Of a DNA stretch of 64,000 bases, positions 10,779-22,356 are shown in pieces. Each line of letters opens with the position of its first letter. The first letter of the stretch is position 1. This DNA comes from Leguminivora glycinivorella (Eukaryota; Arthropoda; Insecta; Lepidoptera; Tortricidae). The position numbers and the translations under genes are program-made. The stretch is taken from contig NC_062983.1 in NCBI RefSeq assembly GCF_023078275.1, forward strand, positions 14,501,001 through 14,565,000, given 5' to 3'. The notes below the pieces were generated by a model. That model did no database searches. It was not told where the DNA came from and saw only the letters and a program-made list of their open reading frames with translations.

Positions 10779-13700
10779 TCTAGTATCTCACGCTGCTCCT
10801 CAAAGTTAAAACGCAGTAAGTCTATATGCATTCCATACATACTTACTACAATTTTCTTTTCATTGACAGACGAAGATACAATTTTTTTTAAAAGTAGTGG
10901 CGATATGTGCCATTTTAACGTTTTGAGGTACTTATATTCTAATTGTTTTGATTTTAATTGTCATCTAAGGGACTATCTACACACAGGCGAGGCGACGCAC
11001 GTCGTAAGACGCGGAACGGACGCCAGCGACGCGCCGCCCGAGTGTAATTTAAAAAAAACCGCGTCTTACGACGTGCGTCGCCTGAGTGTGGGTTGCCGCT
11101 TATGGGTCGGTAAGGACAGGAGTTGGATAAATTACAAAAATAATAAAAGCATTTACCTGTTTTAAATTTTTTTTAATAGCAAGATTCACAATTAACATAC
11201 CTCACATAATTATGTATCTGGGGGCACGGGAGTGTACTGAACTGTACCCTATTATTTAGGAAACTATTACCTACCCTAAATGATTCCCTCCAAACAAACA
11301 GTCAGCTAGTTTAGTCTTAATGTTAAAATAAACCTTATAATATTTAAATAAAACCATACAAGGGCCGTCCATGTCACACTATTTATATGAGCGATAGGGA
11401 TGCACTGATGCGATAAGTTTTATCGAACTAAATAGTGAAGAACTAAACAGGTGAAGATTTAAGAGATTGAATCAAAAAAATATGTAAATGAAACATAGTT
11501 TATTCACTAAATAATAAAATCATCCTTAACTATTAACTTTACATCCTATACTAATTACAACTTAAAAATAAAGCGAGACGATGTCTTCTTCCGTCGCCCA
11601 AAAGTCGAACTGACTCAAGGAGACCCGTGCACCTGCAGTTGCATCTATAGTACCAAAATTGGCCACCTCAGCCAGGTTTTCATTCTTCGCACTTGGCTCC
11701 ACAATGCTGCAGTATACTGGAGACGGCGCAGAATCCAAAGATGAACATCCAACGCCTTCGGGGAAATGTGGTGAAAGATGTTCCTCCACACAAGCCAACG
11801 GGAAAGCATAGGACTCTTCTTGGCGTGTCTGTAGCTGGGATTGCTGGGAACCCGTGTCCGGTGCAGAAGCGCGCCGAACTAGTCGTGGCAGCACTCGCTG
11901 ACATGTCGAAACCGGCACAGGCTCCTGAGATGGACTTGTCGAGACCCGCTTGCTGGGAGGACTCGGCCAGCCACAATCAGCAACTTTTCTCTTCGTTGGA
12001 CATGTCCTCTTAGGCTCTGTTTCCGTCGGAAAACAGTACTCCAACATTTCTACTGTGGAAGAAAAAAAACATGAGAACAATGCTAAGTGAAAACACTAAG
12101 TTTAGTAAACTATTTCATTAGCGGGGCAACTTACTTTCAGATTCCAGGTCCTCATTGGCTTTCCGCAGTCTCTCAGCGTCCCAGTATTTGTCGCGCTTCA
12201 TCGACTTTTGTAGAAGCGTCGAGACCTCCGCTAGCAGGTCCGGAACAGACAACTGAAACAAACACAAGAATTATTAGAAAATCAAAAATACAAAAAAAAA
12301 TAAGACAACAAAAAACAAATAGACACTTACAGTACTCTGCACACCGGCCTCTTTCGCCAAATTTTCTAGAGCTTCGTTCATAGCAGCTCTTCTCTCCTTC
12401 TCATACGACGCATTGAGAGCTCGTTTTTCATACTGTAACAAATATAGAAAATCACATTAAGTATAATATATACACATATTAATAAAGATTAAAAATAAAA
12501 TAGTGAAAACTTACTAAAGTAAGAGAAACTCGACCTCTTCCTGCGGGTCTTCCCCGCTTACGGGGCACTGTGTTACGCGTTTGAATTATATCAGAAGACA
12601 TTTTTCAAAGAAATTGAACTATCGATTATGATCTGCAACTGAAACTGTCTGTCTGACACGTCAGAGAGAAATGTGTGCAAATTTATGATTACGATTGTAT
12701 TTATAGAAGCTATTTACCCCCACCACTCGTCCTCATATAGCCACGCCCCTAACTCTCAAATGTTATACCTATTCGATTTTGGGCCAATTGACACCATCGC
12801 ATATATGTGTTACCATAGAATATATAATACTACAAGTACAGAAGGCCCACTGCTTTGATGTTCACGAAATGCCGCCTTTTTAAATGCCTACAAAATCTAA
12901 CAAAGAAACGAGCTGCACGTGCGCAGCGTCGGACGATAGGGTTGCCTATTGATTAAAACGAATTAATACTCGGATAAAAATAAATATACTATTATATTCA
13001 AGTCTTGGGTAGATAGGTACTTTCTAGGTATATATACAGTACCTATCTATTATATTATTGTTTAAGTCCCAACATCACAAGCCTTATTGAAATTTTCCGT
13101 GGGACTTAATCAATAGTAAGTCTGTGTAAGATTGTCCTATTTTATTCGTGATATCCATTTAACTAAGCTTTATTAGCCATTCCACACGCGGACATCGCAT
13201 ATGAACCTTAAGAAAGACTCGCGACATAAAGTAACAATAGAAATTGCGAACGTGCGTTCCGCGGGAACGCGCGCCACTCCTGATTACTTGTACTTGTAGC
13301 GCGACGATAGAATCGCGGAAGTGAGCCGCCCCTGGTGTTACAGAAATACAGGCTAATCCCACTATCATAAAAAAAGTTACTGAACTTATTAGTTTTATGG
13401 CGAAGGTTAGGCCATTAGGGTATTGTAGTAAAACTCCAGGTTGTATGTACAGAAGGGAATGAATTTTTATTTACAAAACGCTTGTTTATATACAATTTTG
13501 AATCAAGAGAGAAAGAGATAATATTTACATGAAAGAAAGAGATAGAAAAGGGTATCCCGCGCATGCGCGCAGGGAACGGTGCGCCGGCGCGCCAGTGGCG
13601 CCTCTGCGCATGCGTGACAGATCGCGAGTCGCGAATAAAATAAAACCGATTGACCTCCGGGCGCGAATCCTTTTCGCCGCCGGCTGCCGTGGAGTGCGCA

Positions 13701-14573
13701 TCGCGTCGTCGCGCGCCGTGCCTCGCTCCGCTGCGTGTTTCTCCGCTGAAGATGAAGACACGACGAGGATGCTGCAGGCTCCGATGAATGTCTTGTCCTT
13801 GTCAGGACGATGATAAACTGTCCTTTTCAGGGCAATCCAAAAAATGCTCTTCTCAGAGCAAACTTCAATGTTTCACAATCGATAACTAACATCACTGTTC
13901 TTGTCAGAACAGTACTGTTTCAAGGACTGCACTACACATGTCAATCTATGTATATGTATATTATGTGTATCCCCACAGTTTTATTATAGTTTTGAAGGAA
14001 GTTTCTTGTTTTCAACTTCCGATGCAAAACCGACGGAGTGTTATATAATAATAACTTTTAGGCTTGACAAGTCTGTCTGCCTACCTGTGGCAATGAATAA
14101 CTATTAATAATAACTAAATTATGCAACTTTCCCTTTTTATCTCGCCCAATAGCATCGCGTTATCGCTGCAAGCTACGCCCCCACCCGTTATCAACAGTGG
14201 AGGTAATCTGCGCTTGCACATTCTTCTGATAACAAAATAATAATAAGAAGCTACCTGCCAAATATCAAAGTAATTGCACTAATACTTATAAAATACCCGC
14301 ACATATATAATACTCAAAAGATATACCAAATAATCGCTCCTAGAGGAAAAAAAAGTGCGTCCCCCCCTCTAAGTTTTGAACCATATGTTTAAAAAATATG
14401 AAAAAAATCACAAAAGTAGAACTTTATAAAGAATTTCTAGGAAAATTGTTTTGAACTTGATATTTAGGTTCATTATTCTAAGTAGATATTTCCATTCAAA
14501 GTAGTATTTTGATAAAGATTCGCATGACAACTATCTCGATCAAATCCCAAATATCGTCACTACTTTGAAAAAA
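10779..14573. repeat. Array unit U4
   Basis: 3,795 bp with no large insertion. The hairpin row is the shortest type, with one central hairpin. The spacer 13912-14573 carries variants (CTAGAGG, CCGCACATATA, CTAAGTTTTG) shared with U8's right flank near 44219-44290, a sign of exchange between distant units. Confidence 0.95.
11562..12601 (-). CDS. AT-hook / bHLH-zipper-like factor, copy 4
   Basis: Exons 12601-12515, 12432-12331, 12252-12135 and 12052-11562, intact. This is the first copy with Thr for Met in CP-T-KRK (ATG to ACG), a change found in all copies from here rightward. Residue 58 is Ala. Confidence 0.75.
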
Positions 14574-15355
14574 TCTAGTATCTCACGCTGCTCCTCAAAG
14601 TTAAAACGCAGTAAGTCTATATGCATTCCATACATACTTACTACAATTTTCTTTTCATTGACAGACGAAGATACAAGTTTTTTAAAAGTAGTGGCGATAT
14701 GTGCCATTTTAACGTTTTGAGGTACTTATATTCTAATTGTTTTGATTTTAATTGTCATCTAAGGGACTATCTACACACAGGCGAGGCGACGCACGTCGTA
14801 AGACGCGGAACGGACGCCAGCGACGCGCCGCCCGAGTGTAATTTAAAAAAAACCGCGTCTTACGACGTGCGTCGCCTGAGTGTGGGTTGCCGCTTATGGG
14901 TCGGTAAGGACAGGAGTTGGATAAATTACAAAAATAATAAAAGCATTTACCTGTTTTAAAATTTTTTTAATAGCAAGATTCACAATTAACATACCTCACA
15001 TAATTATGTATCTGGGGGCACGGGAGTGTACTGAACTGTACCCTATTATTTAGGAAACTATTACCTACCCTAAATGATTCCCTCCAAACAAACAGTCAGC
15101 TAGTTTAGTCTTAATGTTAAAATAAACCTTATAATATTTAAATAAAACCATACAAGGGCCGTCCATGTCACACTATTTATATGAGCGATAGGGATGCACT
15201 GATGCGATAAATTTTATCGAACTAAATAGTGAAGAACTAAACAGGTGAAGATTTAAGAGATCGAATCAAAAAAATATGTAAATGAAACATAGTTTATTCA
15301 CTAAATAATAAAATCATCCTTAACTATTAACTTTACATCCTATACTAATTACAAC

Positions 15356-16396
15356 TTAAAAATAAAGCGAGACGATGTCTTCTTCCGTCGCCCAAAAGTC
15401 GAACTGACTCAAGGAGACCCGTGCACCTGCAGTTGCATCTATAGTACCAAAATTGGCCACCTCAGCCAGGTTTTCATTCTTCGCACTTGGCTCCACAATG
15501 CTGCAGTATACTGGAGACGGCGCAGAATCCAAAGATGAACATCCAACGCCTTCGGGGAAATGTGGTGAAAGATGTTCCTCCACACAAGCCAACGGGAAAG
15601 CATAGGACTCTTCTTGGCGTGTCTGTAGCTGGGATTGCTGGGAACCCGTGTCCGGTGCAGAAGCGCGCCGAACTAGTCGTGGCAGCACTCGCTGACATGT
15701 CGAAACCGGCACAGGCTCCTGAGATGGACTTGTCGAGACCCGCTTGCTGGGAGGACTCGGCCAGCCACAATCAGCAACTTTTCTCTTCGTTGGACATGTC
15801 CTCTTAGGCTCTGTTTCCGTCGGAAAACAGTACTCCAACATTTCTACTGTGGAAGAAAAAAAACATGAGAACAATGCTAAGTGAAAACACTAAGTTTAGT
15901 AAACTATTTCATTAGCGGGGCAACTTACTTTCAGATTCCAGGTCCTCATTGGCTTTCCGCAGTCTCTCAGCGTCCCAGTATTTGTCGCGCTTCATCGACT
16001 TTTGTAGAAGCGTCGAGACCTCCGCTAGCAGGTCCGGAACAGACAACTGAAACAAACACAAGAATTATTAGAAAATCAAAAATACAAAAAAAAAATAAGA
16101 CAACAAAAAACAAATAGACACTTACAGTACTCTGCACACCGGCCTCTTTCGCCAAATTTTCTAGAGCTTCGTTCATAGCAGCTCTTCTCTCCTTCTCATA
16201 CGACGCATTGAGAGCTCGTTTTTCATATTGTAACAAATATAGAAAATCACATTAAGTATAATATATACACATATTAATAAAGATTAAAAATAAAATAGTG
16301 AAAACTTACTAAAGTAAGAGAAACTCGACCTCTTCCTGCGGGTCTTCCCCGCTTACGGGGCACTGTGTTACGCGTTTGAATTATATCAGAAGACAT
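15356..16396 (-). pseudogene. AT-hook / bHLH-zipper-like factor, copy 5, splice acceptor lost
   Basis: Exons 16396-16310, 16227-16126, 16046-15929 and 15846-15356; the coding sequence is open. The acceptor before exon 2 reads TTACAA instead of TTACAG (plus-strand TT at 16228-16229), so normal joining of exons 1 and 2 should fail. Skipping exon 2 (102 nt) would keep the frame but remove the basic region and helix 1. The copy is also cut off from its own TATA box by the 5.3-kb element A1 inserted in its 5' leader. It may be non-functional or readable only by read-through from A1. Confidence 0.7.
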
Positions 16397-16685
16397 TTTT
16401 CAAAGAAATTGAACTATCGATTATGATCTGCAACTGAAACTGTCTGTCTGACACGTCAGAGAGAAATGTGTGCAAATTCGCAACTGACTGATCGTCCCCT
16501 GCTCGTGTGTTCTCTTGTCGACCCCACTTCTGGGGGAAGATCTCGGCCTTTCCATCCCTTTGGGGATTTTTGGCGGTTTTGGTTCGCCGTCCGCTACTAC
16601 GGACGGGTCCTTTGTTGCCCTCTAGGCTTGGCTGCGGTGATAGGCCTATGGGTTGGTGGCCTATCTGTGGCGTTGTTGTGACGCT

Positions 16686-19383
16686 CTATCTTCTTCTTGT
16701 TGGTGGCGACGAAGCCTCCTCTTCGTCGGCCTTAATTGTCAGCGACCTGGGCAGCTGACGGTAGCGGCGGTTGTCCGGTGGGCGAGCGTGGAGGGGCGCT
16801 ATGCCCTGTAGGTGCTGGTGGTGGGAGTGGTCGGCGCGGTCGAACATTCGCGTTGAGAGGTCTGCGATGAAGGCGTCCAGGTTCTGCCATCTGAGTCCAG
16901 CCTGCAGGGACTCGTTGCGCACGTAGCGGGGGGCGTTGAGGATGGTGCGGAGGGTCATATTCTCCTGCGCACGCAGCCTCTTCTTGTTGGTTTCTGATAC
17001 CATTGCGTACCAGGCTGGGGCTGCGTACGTCAGGCGAGACCGTATATAGGTTTTGTAGACCCCCAGCTTCGTGCGTCGCGGGAGGCTACTCTTGAAGACT
17101 GGGCGAAGCAGAGTGCGGGCCACCTTGGCTCGCCGAACCACCTCGTCCACATGTGCCTTCATGGTCAGCCGCTGGTCTATTGTGACGCCCAGGTAACGGA
17201 CCTGCGGCTTCCATAGGATGTCCTCTCCCAGTAGGCGAAGAGGGGGTGGGGGCTTCCTGGAGAAGCCGGTGAACATCGCCTGTGTCTTCCCTACGTTGAC
17301 CGCCAGCCTCCACCTGGACAGCCAGCTAGGGAGCGCGTCGAGGGACCTCTGGATCTTGACGGCGGCGTGGCGGGGTTCAGGGACGCGGCGAAGAGTGCCG
17401 CGTCGTCCGCGTAGAGGCCCAGCTTGACGTCTCCGCTGACTGGGAAGTCGTCGGTGTAGAGGGAGTAGCAGGCTGGAGAGAGGACACTGCCCTGTGGCAC
17501 GCCGGCTAGGATCGTGCGCTCTCCTGAAGTGGCATTTTCTACGCTGACATGGAAGCGTCGGTTCGTCAGGAATGAAGCCACCACTCTGACGATCCGTCTG
17601 GGGGCTTGGGTCTTCGACAGTTTGTACACTAGCCCCTCGTGCCACACCCTGTCGAAGGCCTTCTCCATGTCTAGACAGCAGGCTGCGGTGTGCTCCTTCT
17701 TGTTCATCGCCTCCTCCATGTGGTGGATCACCCTCGTGAGCTGGAGGGTGGTACTGTGGCCGTCACGGAAGCCGAACTGCTCAGGTCTTAACTCCAGGAA
17801 GGGCTGGAGCTTGCCCAGCAGGAGCCGCTCGAACACCTTGGAGAGGGTGCTGAGCAGGGTGATCGGCCTGTAGCTCTCCGGTCTTCCTCTGTTTTTCCCT
17901 TGTTTTGGCAGCATTATAACCCGGCCAAGTTTCCACTCGTTCGGGTAGTGCCCCGAGCGCATGATCCCGTTGAACAGGCTGGTCACTGCCACTATGGGTC
18001 GTAGTGGTAGGTGACATAGTGCCGCGTTCGGGATCGAGTCCGGGCCCGGGGCTTTGCGGGGTTTGCAGCGTCTGAGTGTCCGCTGTACTTGGCCGGGCGA
18101 GAAGAAGATCGGGTCTTCGTCTGGCGTCGGCGGCTGCTCCAGGTACCTCTCCAGGTGTTCCTCTACTGCTTTGTGGTGCTCCAGGTCGCCGATGGGATTT
18201 GGGCGGAACTGCTTGGCCAAGTGTTCGGCGAAGATCTCGGCCCTGTCCTCCGCTTTATATTTGGGCTGTCCGGCTGAGTCTTGGAGAGGGCGAACCGACT
18301 CTCGCGTCGTGCCGAGTTGTCGGCATAGGCGATGAATGGAGGGGTGTCATCGACCATCGACGCGATGTGGCTCTCCCATCTCTCGGCATCGTGGAGTTGG
18401 AGCTCCTTCTGGACCTTCTTTACGAGGGCGTTGAGTTCCACTCTTATTGTGGGGCATCTGGTGGTTTGCCACCTCCTTCGCAGGGCGTGCTTCTGCTGAA
18501 TCAGATCCTTGATCCTTTGCGGCAGGAGAGGACGTCTTCCGCCGCTCTGGATGGTACGCGAGGCCTTGGTAAGCGCGTCCTGGATGTTGGTGGCGATTTG
18601 GGCTGCAGCTGCCTCTACCTCTTCCGCCGTGGAGACTGGCATAGGGAAGAGTTTCTCCTCCAGGATGTCTGTGTAGGTCTCCCAGCAGACTTTGGTCCTT
18701 GGCTTGGTCGAGAGTGCCTTGACCGGCAGCTCCTCCAGGGTCAGGAGTACCGGCCGGTGATCTGAAGGCAGGTCGATCAGCACCTCTTGCTCCATGACAG
18801 CGGTGATGTTCTTGTGGACCACAAAGTCTATGACATCCTCGGAGCCGTGCGCGACGTCGTAGTGAGTCGGCTCTTCGGGTCCTGAGATGTCGAAGTTGTG
18901 GTCCACGGCTGCGTTGTACAGTGCCCGTCCCTCTGTGTTCTGCCATGAAGAGTTCCAGGCGGGGTGTTTGGCGTTCCAGTCCCCCGCCATGATGACCGGC
19001 ATTGGGGGACTGAGTAGCCGCTGGATATCCGTGGAAAGGGTGCCAGGTTTGCCGCCGGGACGGTAGACCGAGTATATCCGAAGGTCGTTGCCCGAGACTC
19101 GGATGTCGACTCCTAGCGCCTGCAGGGAGTCGAGGGGCTGGTATTCCACCGGCTGGTGGACGATGGACCTTCGGATGATGATGGCGAGGCCACGGTACGC
19201 CCCTCCGTCGGGACGGGTCTCGTCCTTCCTGTAGGTGACGTAGCCGGGGCATTTCAGTGCTGTGTCGTTGTTCAGGAACGTCTCTTGAACGAGCATGACA
19301 TCCACGTTCCTCGACGTCAGGAACGTGCGGAGTTGCCCGATCTTGTGCCGCAGCCCTTGAGCGTTCCAGTAGACTATACGCAG
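16686..19383 (-). pseudogene. A1 ORF2 (endonuclease-reverse transcriptase), two frameshifts
   Basis: Endonuclease motifs are visible (WNAQ, VQETF, GDWNAKH, LPSDHRPVLL), then RT motifs (YRPITLLSTLSKVFERLL, CLDMEKAFDRVWH, GVPQGSVLSP, YADDAALF) and the C-terminal APLHARPPD box. The frame breaks near 18338, between endonuclease and RT, and near 17375, just after the YADD box. The three open pieces are 19383-18163, 18220-17291 and 17645-16686. Such proteins nick target DNA and copy the element RNA there; this copy cannot make the whole enzyme. The conserved start has no ATG. Confidence 0.85.
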
Positions 19384-19384
19384 T

Positions 19385-21340
19385 TTAGCTAGGCCTGTGC
19401 TGCGTATGGAGGGCGGCAGTGAGCGCCTGTGCTACTGCGGCGAGCTGCCCCACCAGGGCGGCCAGGTCCGGGGTAGCGGCAGGCGGGTTGGAGTTCGTGA
19501 TTGTTGATGCTGCTGGAGGTGCTGACGTCGCGCTCGGGGCTGCATCGGGAGGGGCTGGAGCTCCCTTCTTCTTCTTTTTTTTTCCCTTTGTGGAGGTTGT
19601 CTTGGCCTTCGGTTGGCCCGGCGCCTTGTGCTGCGATCCGCTAACCCCCCTTTGGGTGGGGGGGTTGGCCGGGGCCATCAGTGATGCTGGCGCCGACTCT
19701 TCCACCGTGGGCTTGGGGATCGTAGCTTTTGTGGCGGGGCCTGGTTTCTTCGGGACGGGGGCTGAGAGGGCAGAGCACCCAGCCCTTGGGTTCTTCATTT
19801 CCCGCTTGTAAACGGGGCAGTTTTTGCTGTTGGCCGGGTGAGGGCCTTTGCAGTTTTTGCAGGTGGCTTCTTGGTCTCGAGGGCGCGTGCATTCTCTGGC
19901 GTGGTGGGGTTCGGCGCATCGGACGCAGGCGAGCTCCCTGTGGCATCCGTGCGATGAGTGCCTGAAGCCTTGGCAGTGGTGGCACTGTTTGGGTCCCCTC
20001 TTGCCCCTCCATGCCTCCACTTTGACCCCGTGGATGTGGAGGAGCTCGGTCACCCCGTAGATCGCTGGCGCGTGGTCCCTGGCGGGTCCCTCTAGCTGCA
20101 CGAAGTAGATGCAGCCAGGTCGACCCGCTCTCGCATTGATCTGTTTGGCGTATTCTACCGGGTGGCCCTTCTCCTTCAAGGCGTCCTTGATGTTTTCTAT
20201 TGGCGTGTTGACGGGGAGGCCCCTGATGGCCACCTTGTGTCTCTTCTCGTCCTCCAGCCCGTAGACGTGGAAGAGGGGCACGGTGACGGGGGGTTCTCCT
20301 TTTTTCTTGGCCTCTTCATTCTGCCTTAACGCTTCGGCTTTGACGTCCCTCAGATGGCGGTCGACCAGGCGGTACTCCTTTTCCGACGCTGGCTCGAACC
20401 GCACACCTGCCCCCATGTTCTTGGTGATGGGGGATTCCCCGAGCTTCGCCGCGATGTCCCGCAAGACCCTCGGCCAGTCGGGTAAGATTTCGGCAACGAT
20501 GTGTGGGTACTTGGGTTTGTTGATTTTTTTTTCTACCCTCACATCGTCGCTGCAAGGCTGCATGTCACTATTGCTCTTTTTAGCGACTTCGGTATTATTT
20601 TTTTGGGTGCAGTTATTATTTTTTTTTGAATTAGTGGCAGCCTTGCTGCCGAGGGTCGCAGGGCCAACGCTTGCGAGTCCGGGGTCCAGGGGAGGGGCCG
20701 CGGCGGTCACGTGGCTGTAGGCGGGGGTGCAGGCAGTCGAGGTCTCCGGCCGGGGGGCTACGGAGCGGGCACGGAGTCGGGGGTCGGTCGGCGGCGAGAT
20801 GTTGGTGCAGGACCTTTTCAGATCCTGCCTGGCTGTGGGGCTGCCGTGCAGCTTCCTCTTCCCTGATGGGGACGAGAAGAAGTCCTGCGCCTGGAGCTCG
20901 TCGAGGATGCGGCGCAGCGGTTCGTCTTCGGGCTTCAGCTCTGTGGTTTCCCCGATAGAGTAGGCCTGGAGTCTCAGGTACGCGCCCATCCATTTAAAAA
21001 ATGGGTACGGCATGTAACCCGCCTCCGCCAGTTTCGTTATTAGCTCACGGGTGTGCGCTAACAACTCGCTGGGCGAGGCCTCTCCGGGGATCGGAGAGAG
21101 CGGGCGGCTGGAGAGGGCCGCAGCTGTGGTGGTGTCGGTGGCGTAGGCCAGGTTGCTGATGAGAGCGGCGATCTCGTCTTCAACGGCGGCGCCAGTAGAG
21201 CTGTTGGCGTCGTCGTCCTTGGTCGGGGCGGAAAAGTTGCTAAGTTGGCTATCGTCCTTCCCCGCGGCGGCGGGGGGGTCGGCTGCCTTCGGCAACTTTT
21301 CCGTCGGTAGGTCGAGAAACTCGCGTTTCGATCTACCCAC
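19385..21340 (-). pseudogene. A1 ORF1 (gag-like, PRE_C2HC and zinc knuckles)
   Basis: 651 codons remain open from a Met that matches residue about 45 of the A2 protein. The true upstream ATG is out of frame because a C-run is 2 nt shorter than in A2. The protein has a long low-complexity N-terminal half, a PRE_C2HC-like region, three zinc knuckles of CCHC type (CHHCQGFRHSSHGC; CVRCAEPHHAREC; CKNCKGPHPANSKNC) and a Lys-rich, then Pro/Ala-rich tail. Such proteins bind the element RNA. Its TAA (19387-19385) is followed after one base by the CTG that opens the ORF2 reading. Confidence 0.8.
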
Positions 21341-22356
21341 CCCATCGGCGGGGACGGGGGGGGTCGCGAGCTTCTTCGTCGGTGCGGTGGGTACTTCGGA
21401 AATCGTTAGTTTCGAAGTACCCGCCCGACCCGCGGGGTCGGGGAGGCTTCGGCCGTTCGTCGGCCATCGGGCGCAGTCGGTGTCAGAAGGCGGGTCCAGT
21501 GCGACGCATCGCTGCCGCTCGGCACCTAGCTCTGAGACTTCTTCCTAGGTGATTCTGTTTGAGCAGGGCCTAGGAAATGTGAAGTCTAGAGCCGGGGCGA
21601 TCGGCAGGGCAGCGTGGAGTGCAGGTAGTCCCCTCCGGCGAACCGGGCGCTATCCAGCAGAGTTTTTCGCTCAGGAAAAGTCGGCAGGATCAGCAGGAGC
21701 AGCAGGTAGAGTCCGAGCAGAGCAAGTGGATCCGGGGGGCTGTCCGTGCAAATTTATGATTACGATTGTATTTATAGAAGCTATTTACCCCCACCACTCG
21801 TCCTCATATAGCCACGCCCCTAACTCTCAAATGTTATACCTATTCGATTTTGGGCCAATTGACACCATCGCATATATGTGTTACCATAGAATATATAATA
21901 CTACAAGTACAGAAGGCCCACTGCTTTGATGTTCACGAAATGCCGCCTTTTTAAATGCCTACAAAATCTAACAAAGAAACGAGCCGCACGTGCGCAGCGT
22001 CGGACGATAGGGTTGCCTATTGATTAAAACGAATTAATACTCGGATAAAAATAAATATACTATTATATTCAAGTCTTGGGTAGATAGGTACTTTCTAGGT
22101 ATATATACAGTACCTATCTATTATATTATTGTTTAAAGTGCGTCCCCCCCTCTAAGTTTTGAACCATATGTTTAAAAAATATGAAAAAAATCACAAAAGT
22201 AGAACTTTATAAAGAATTTCTAGGAAAATTGTTTTGAACTTGATATTTAGGTTCATTATTCTAAGTAGATATTTCCATTCAAAGTAGTATTTTGATAAAG
22301 ATTCGCATGACAACTATCTCGATCAAATCCCAAATATCGTCACTACTTTGAAAAAA

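Larger units (their letters stand above)
16479..21745 (-). mobile_element. Jockey-type non-LTR retrotransposon A1 (full length, decayed)
   Basis: 5,267 bp flanked by a 9-bp duplication GTGCAAATT (16470-16478 and 21746-21754). Its 5' end (GGACAGCCCCCCGG, minus strand) starts within 2 nt of the start of A2, so it is essentially full length. It has a 5' UTR of about 0.4 kb, ORF1 (gag), ORF2 (EN-RT) and a 3' UTR of about 0.2 kb with no poly(A). ORF1 start and ORF2 are frameshifted. It sits between the TATA box and the ATG of gene copy 5, in the same orientation as the gene. Confidence 0.9.
14574..22356. repeat. Array unit U5 with Jockey A1 and a ~1.3-kb deletion
   Basis: 7,783 bp. Without A1 and its target duplication only about 2.5 kb of unit remains: at about 22135 GTTTAA is joined to AGTGCGTCC, removing the right part of the promoter-upstream DNA, the GC-rich island and the hairpin row. 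The non-gene DNA 21755-22356 is otherwise ordinary unit sequence. Confidence 0.95.

Noticed and set aside
10475..10840. 121-codon ORF at the U3/U4 junction
   Set aside because: Created by the deletion joining two unit segments; absent from normal units.
16479..21745. R1- or R2-type rDNA-specific element
   Set aside because: The target is not rDNA, and the ORF1 PRE_C2HC plus ORF2 motifs look Jockey-like. I could not run a phylogeny, so an R1-related position is not formally excluded.
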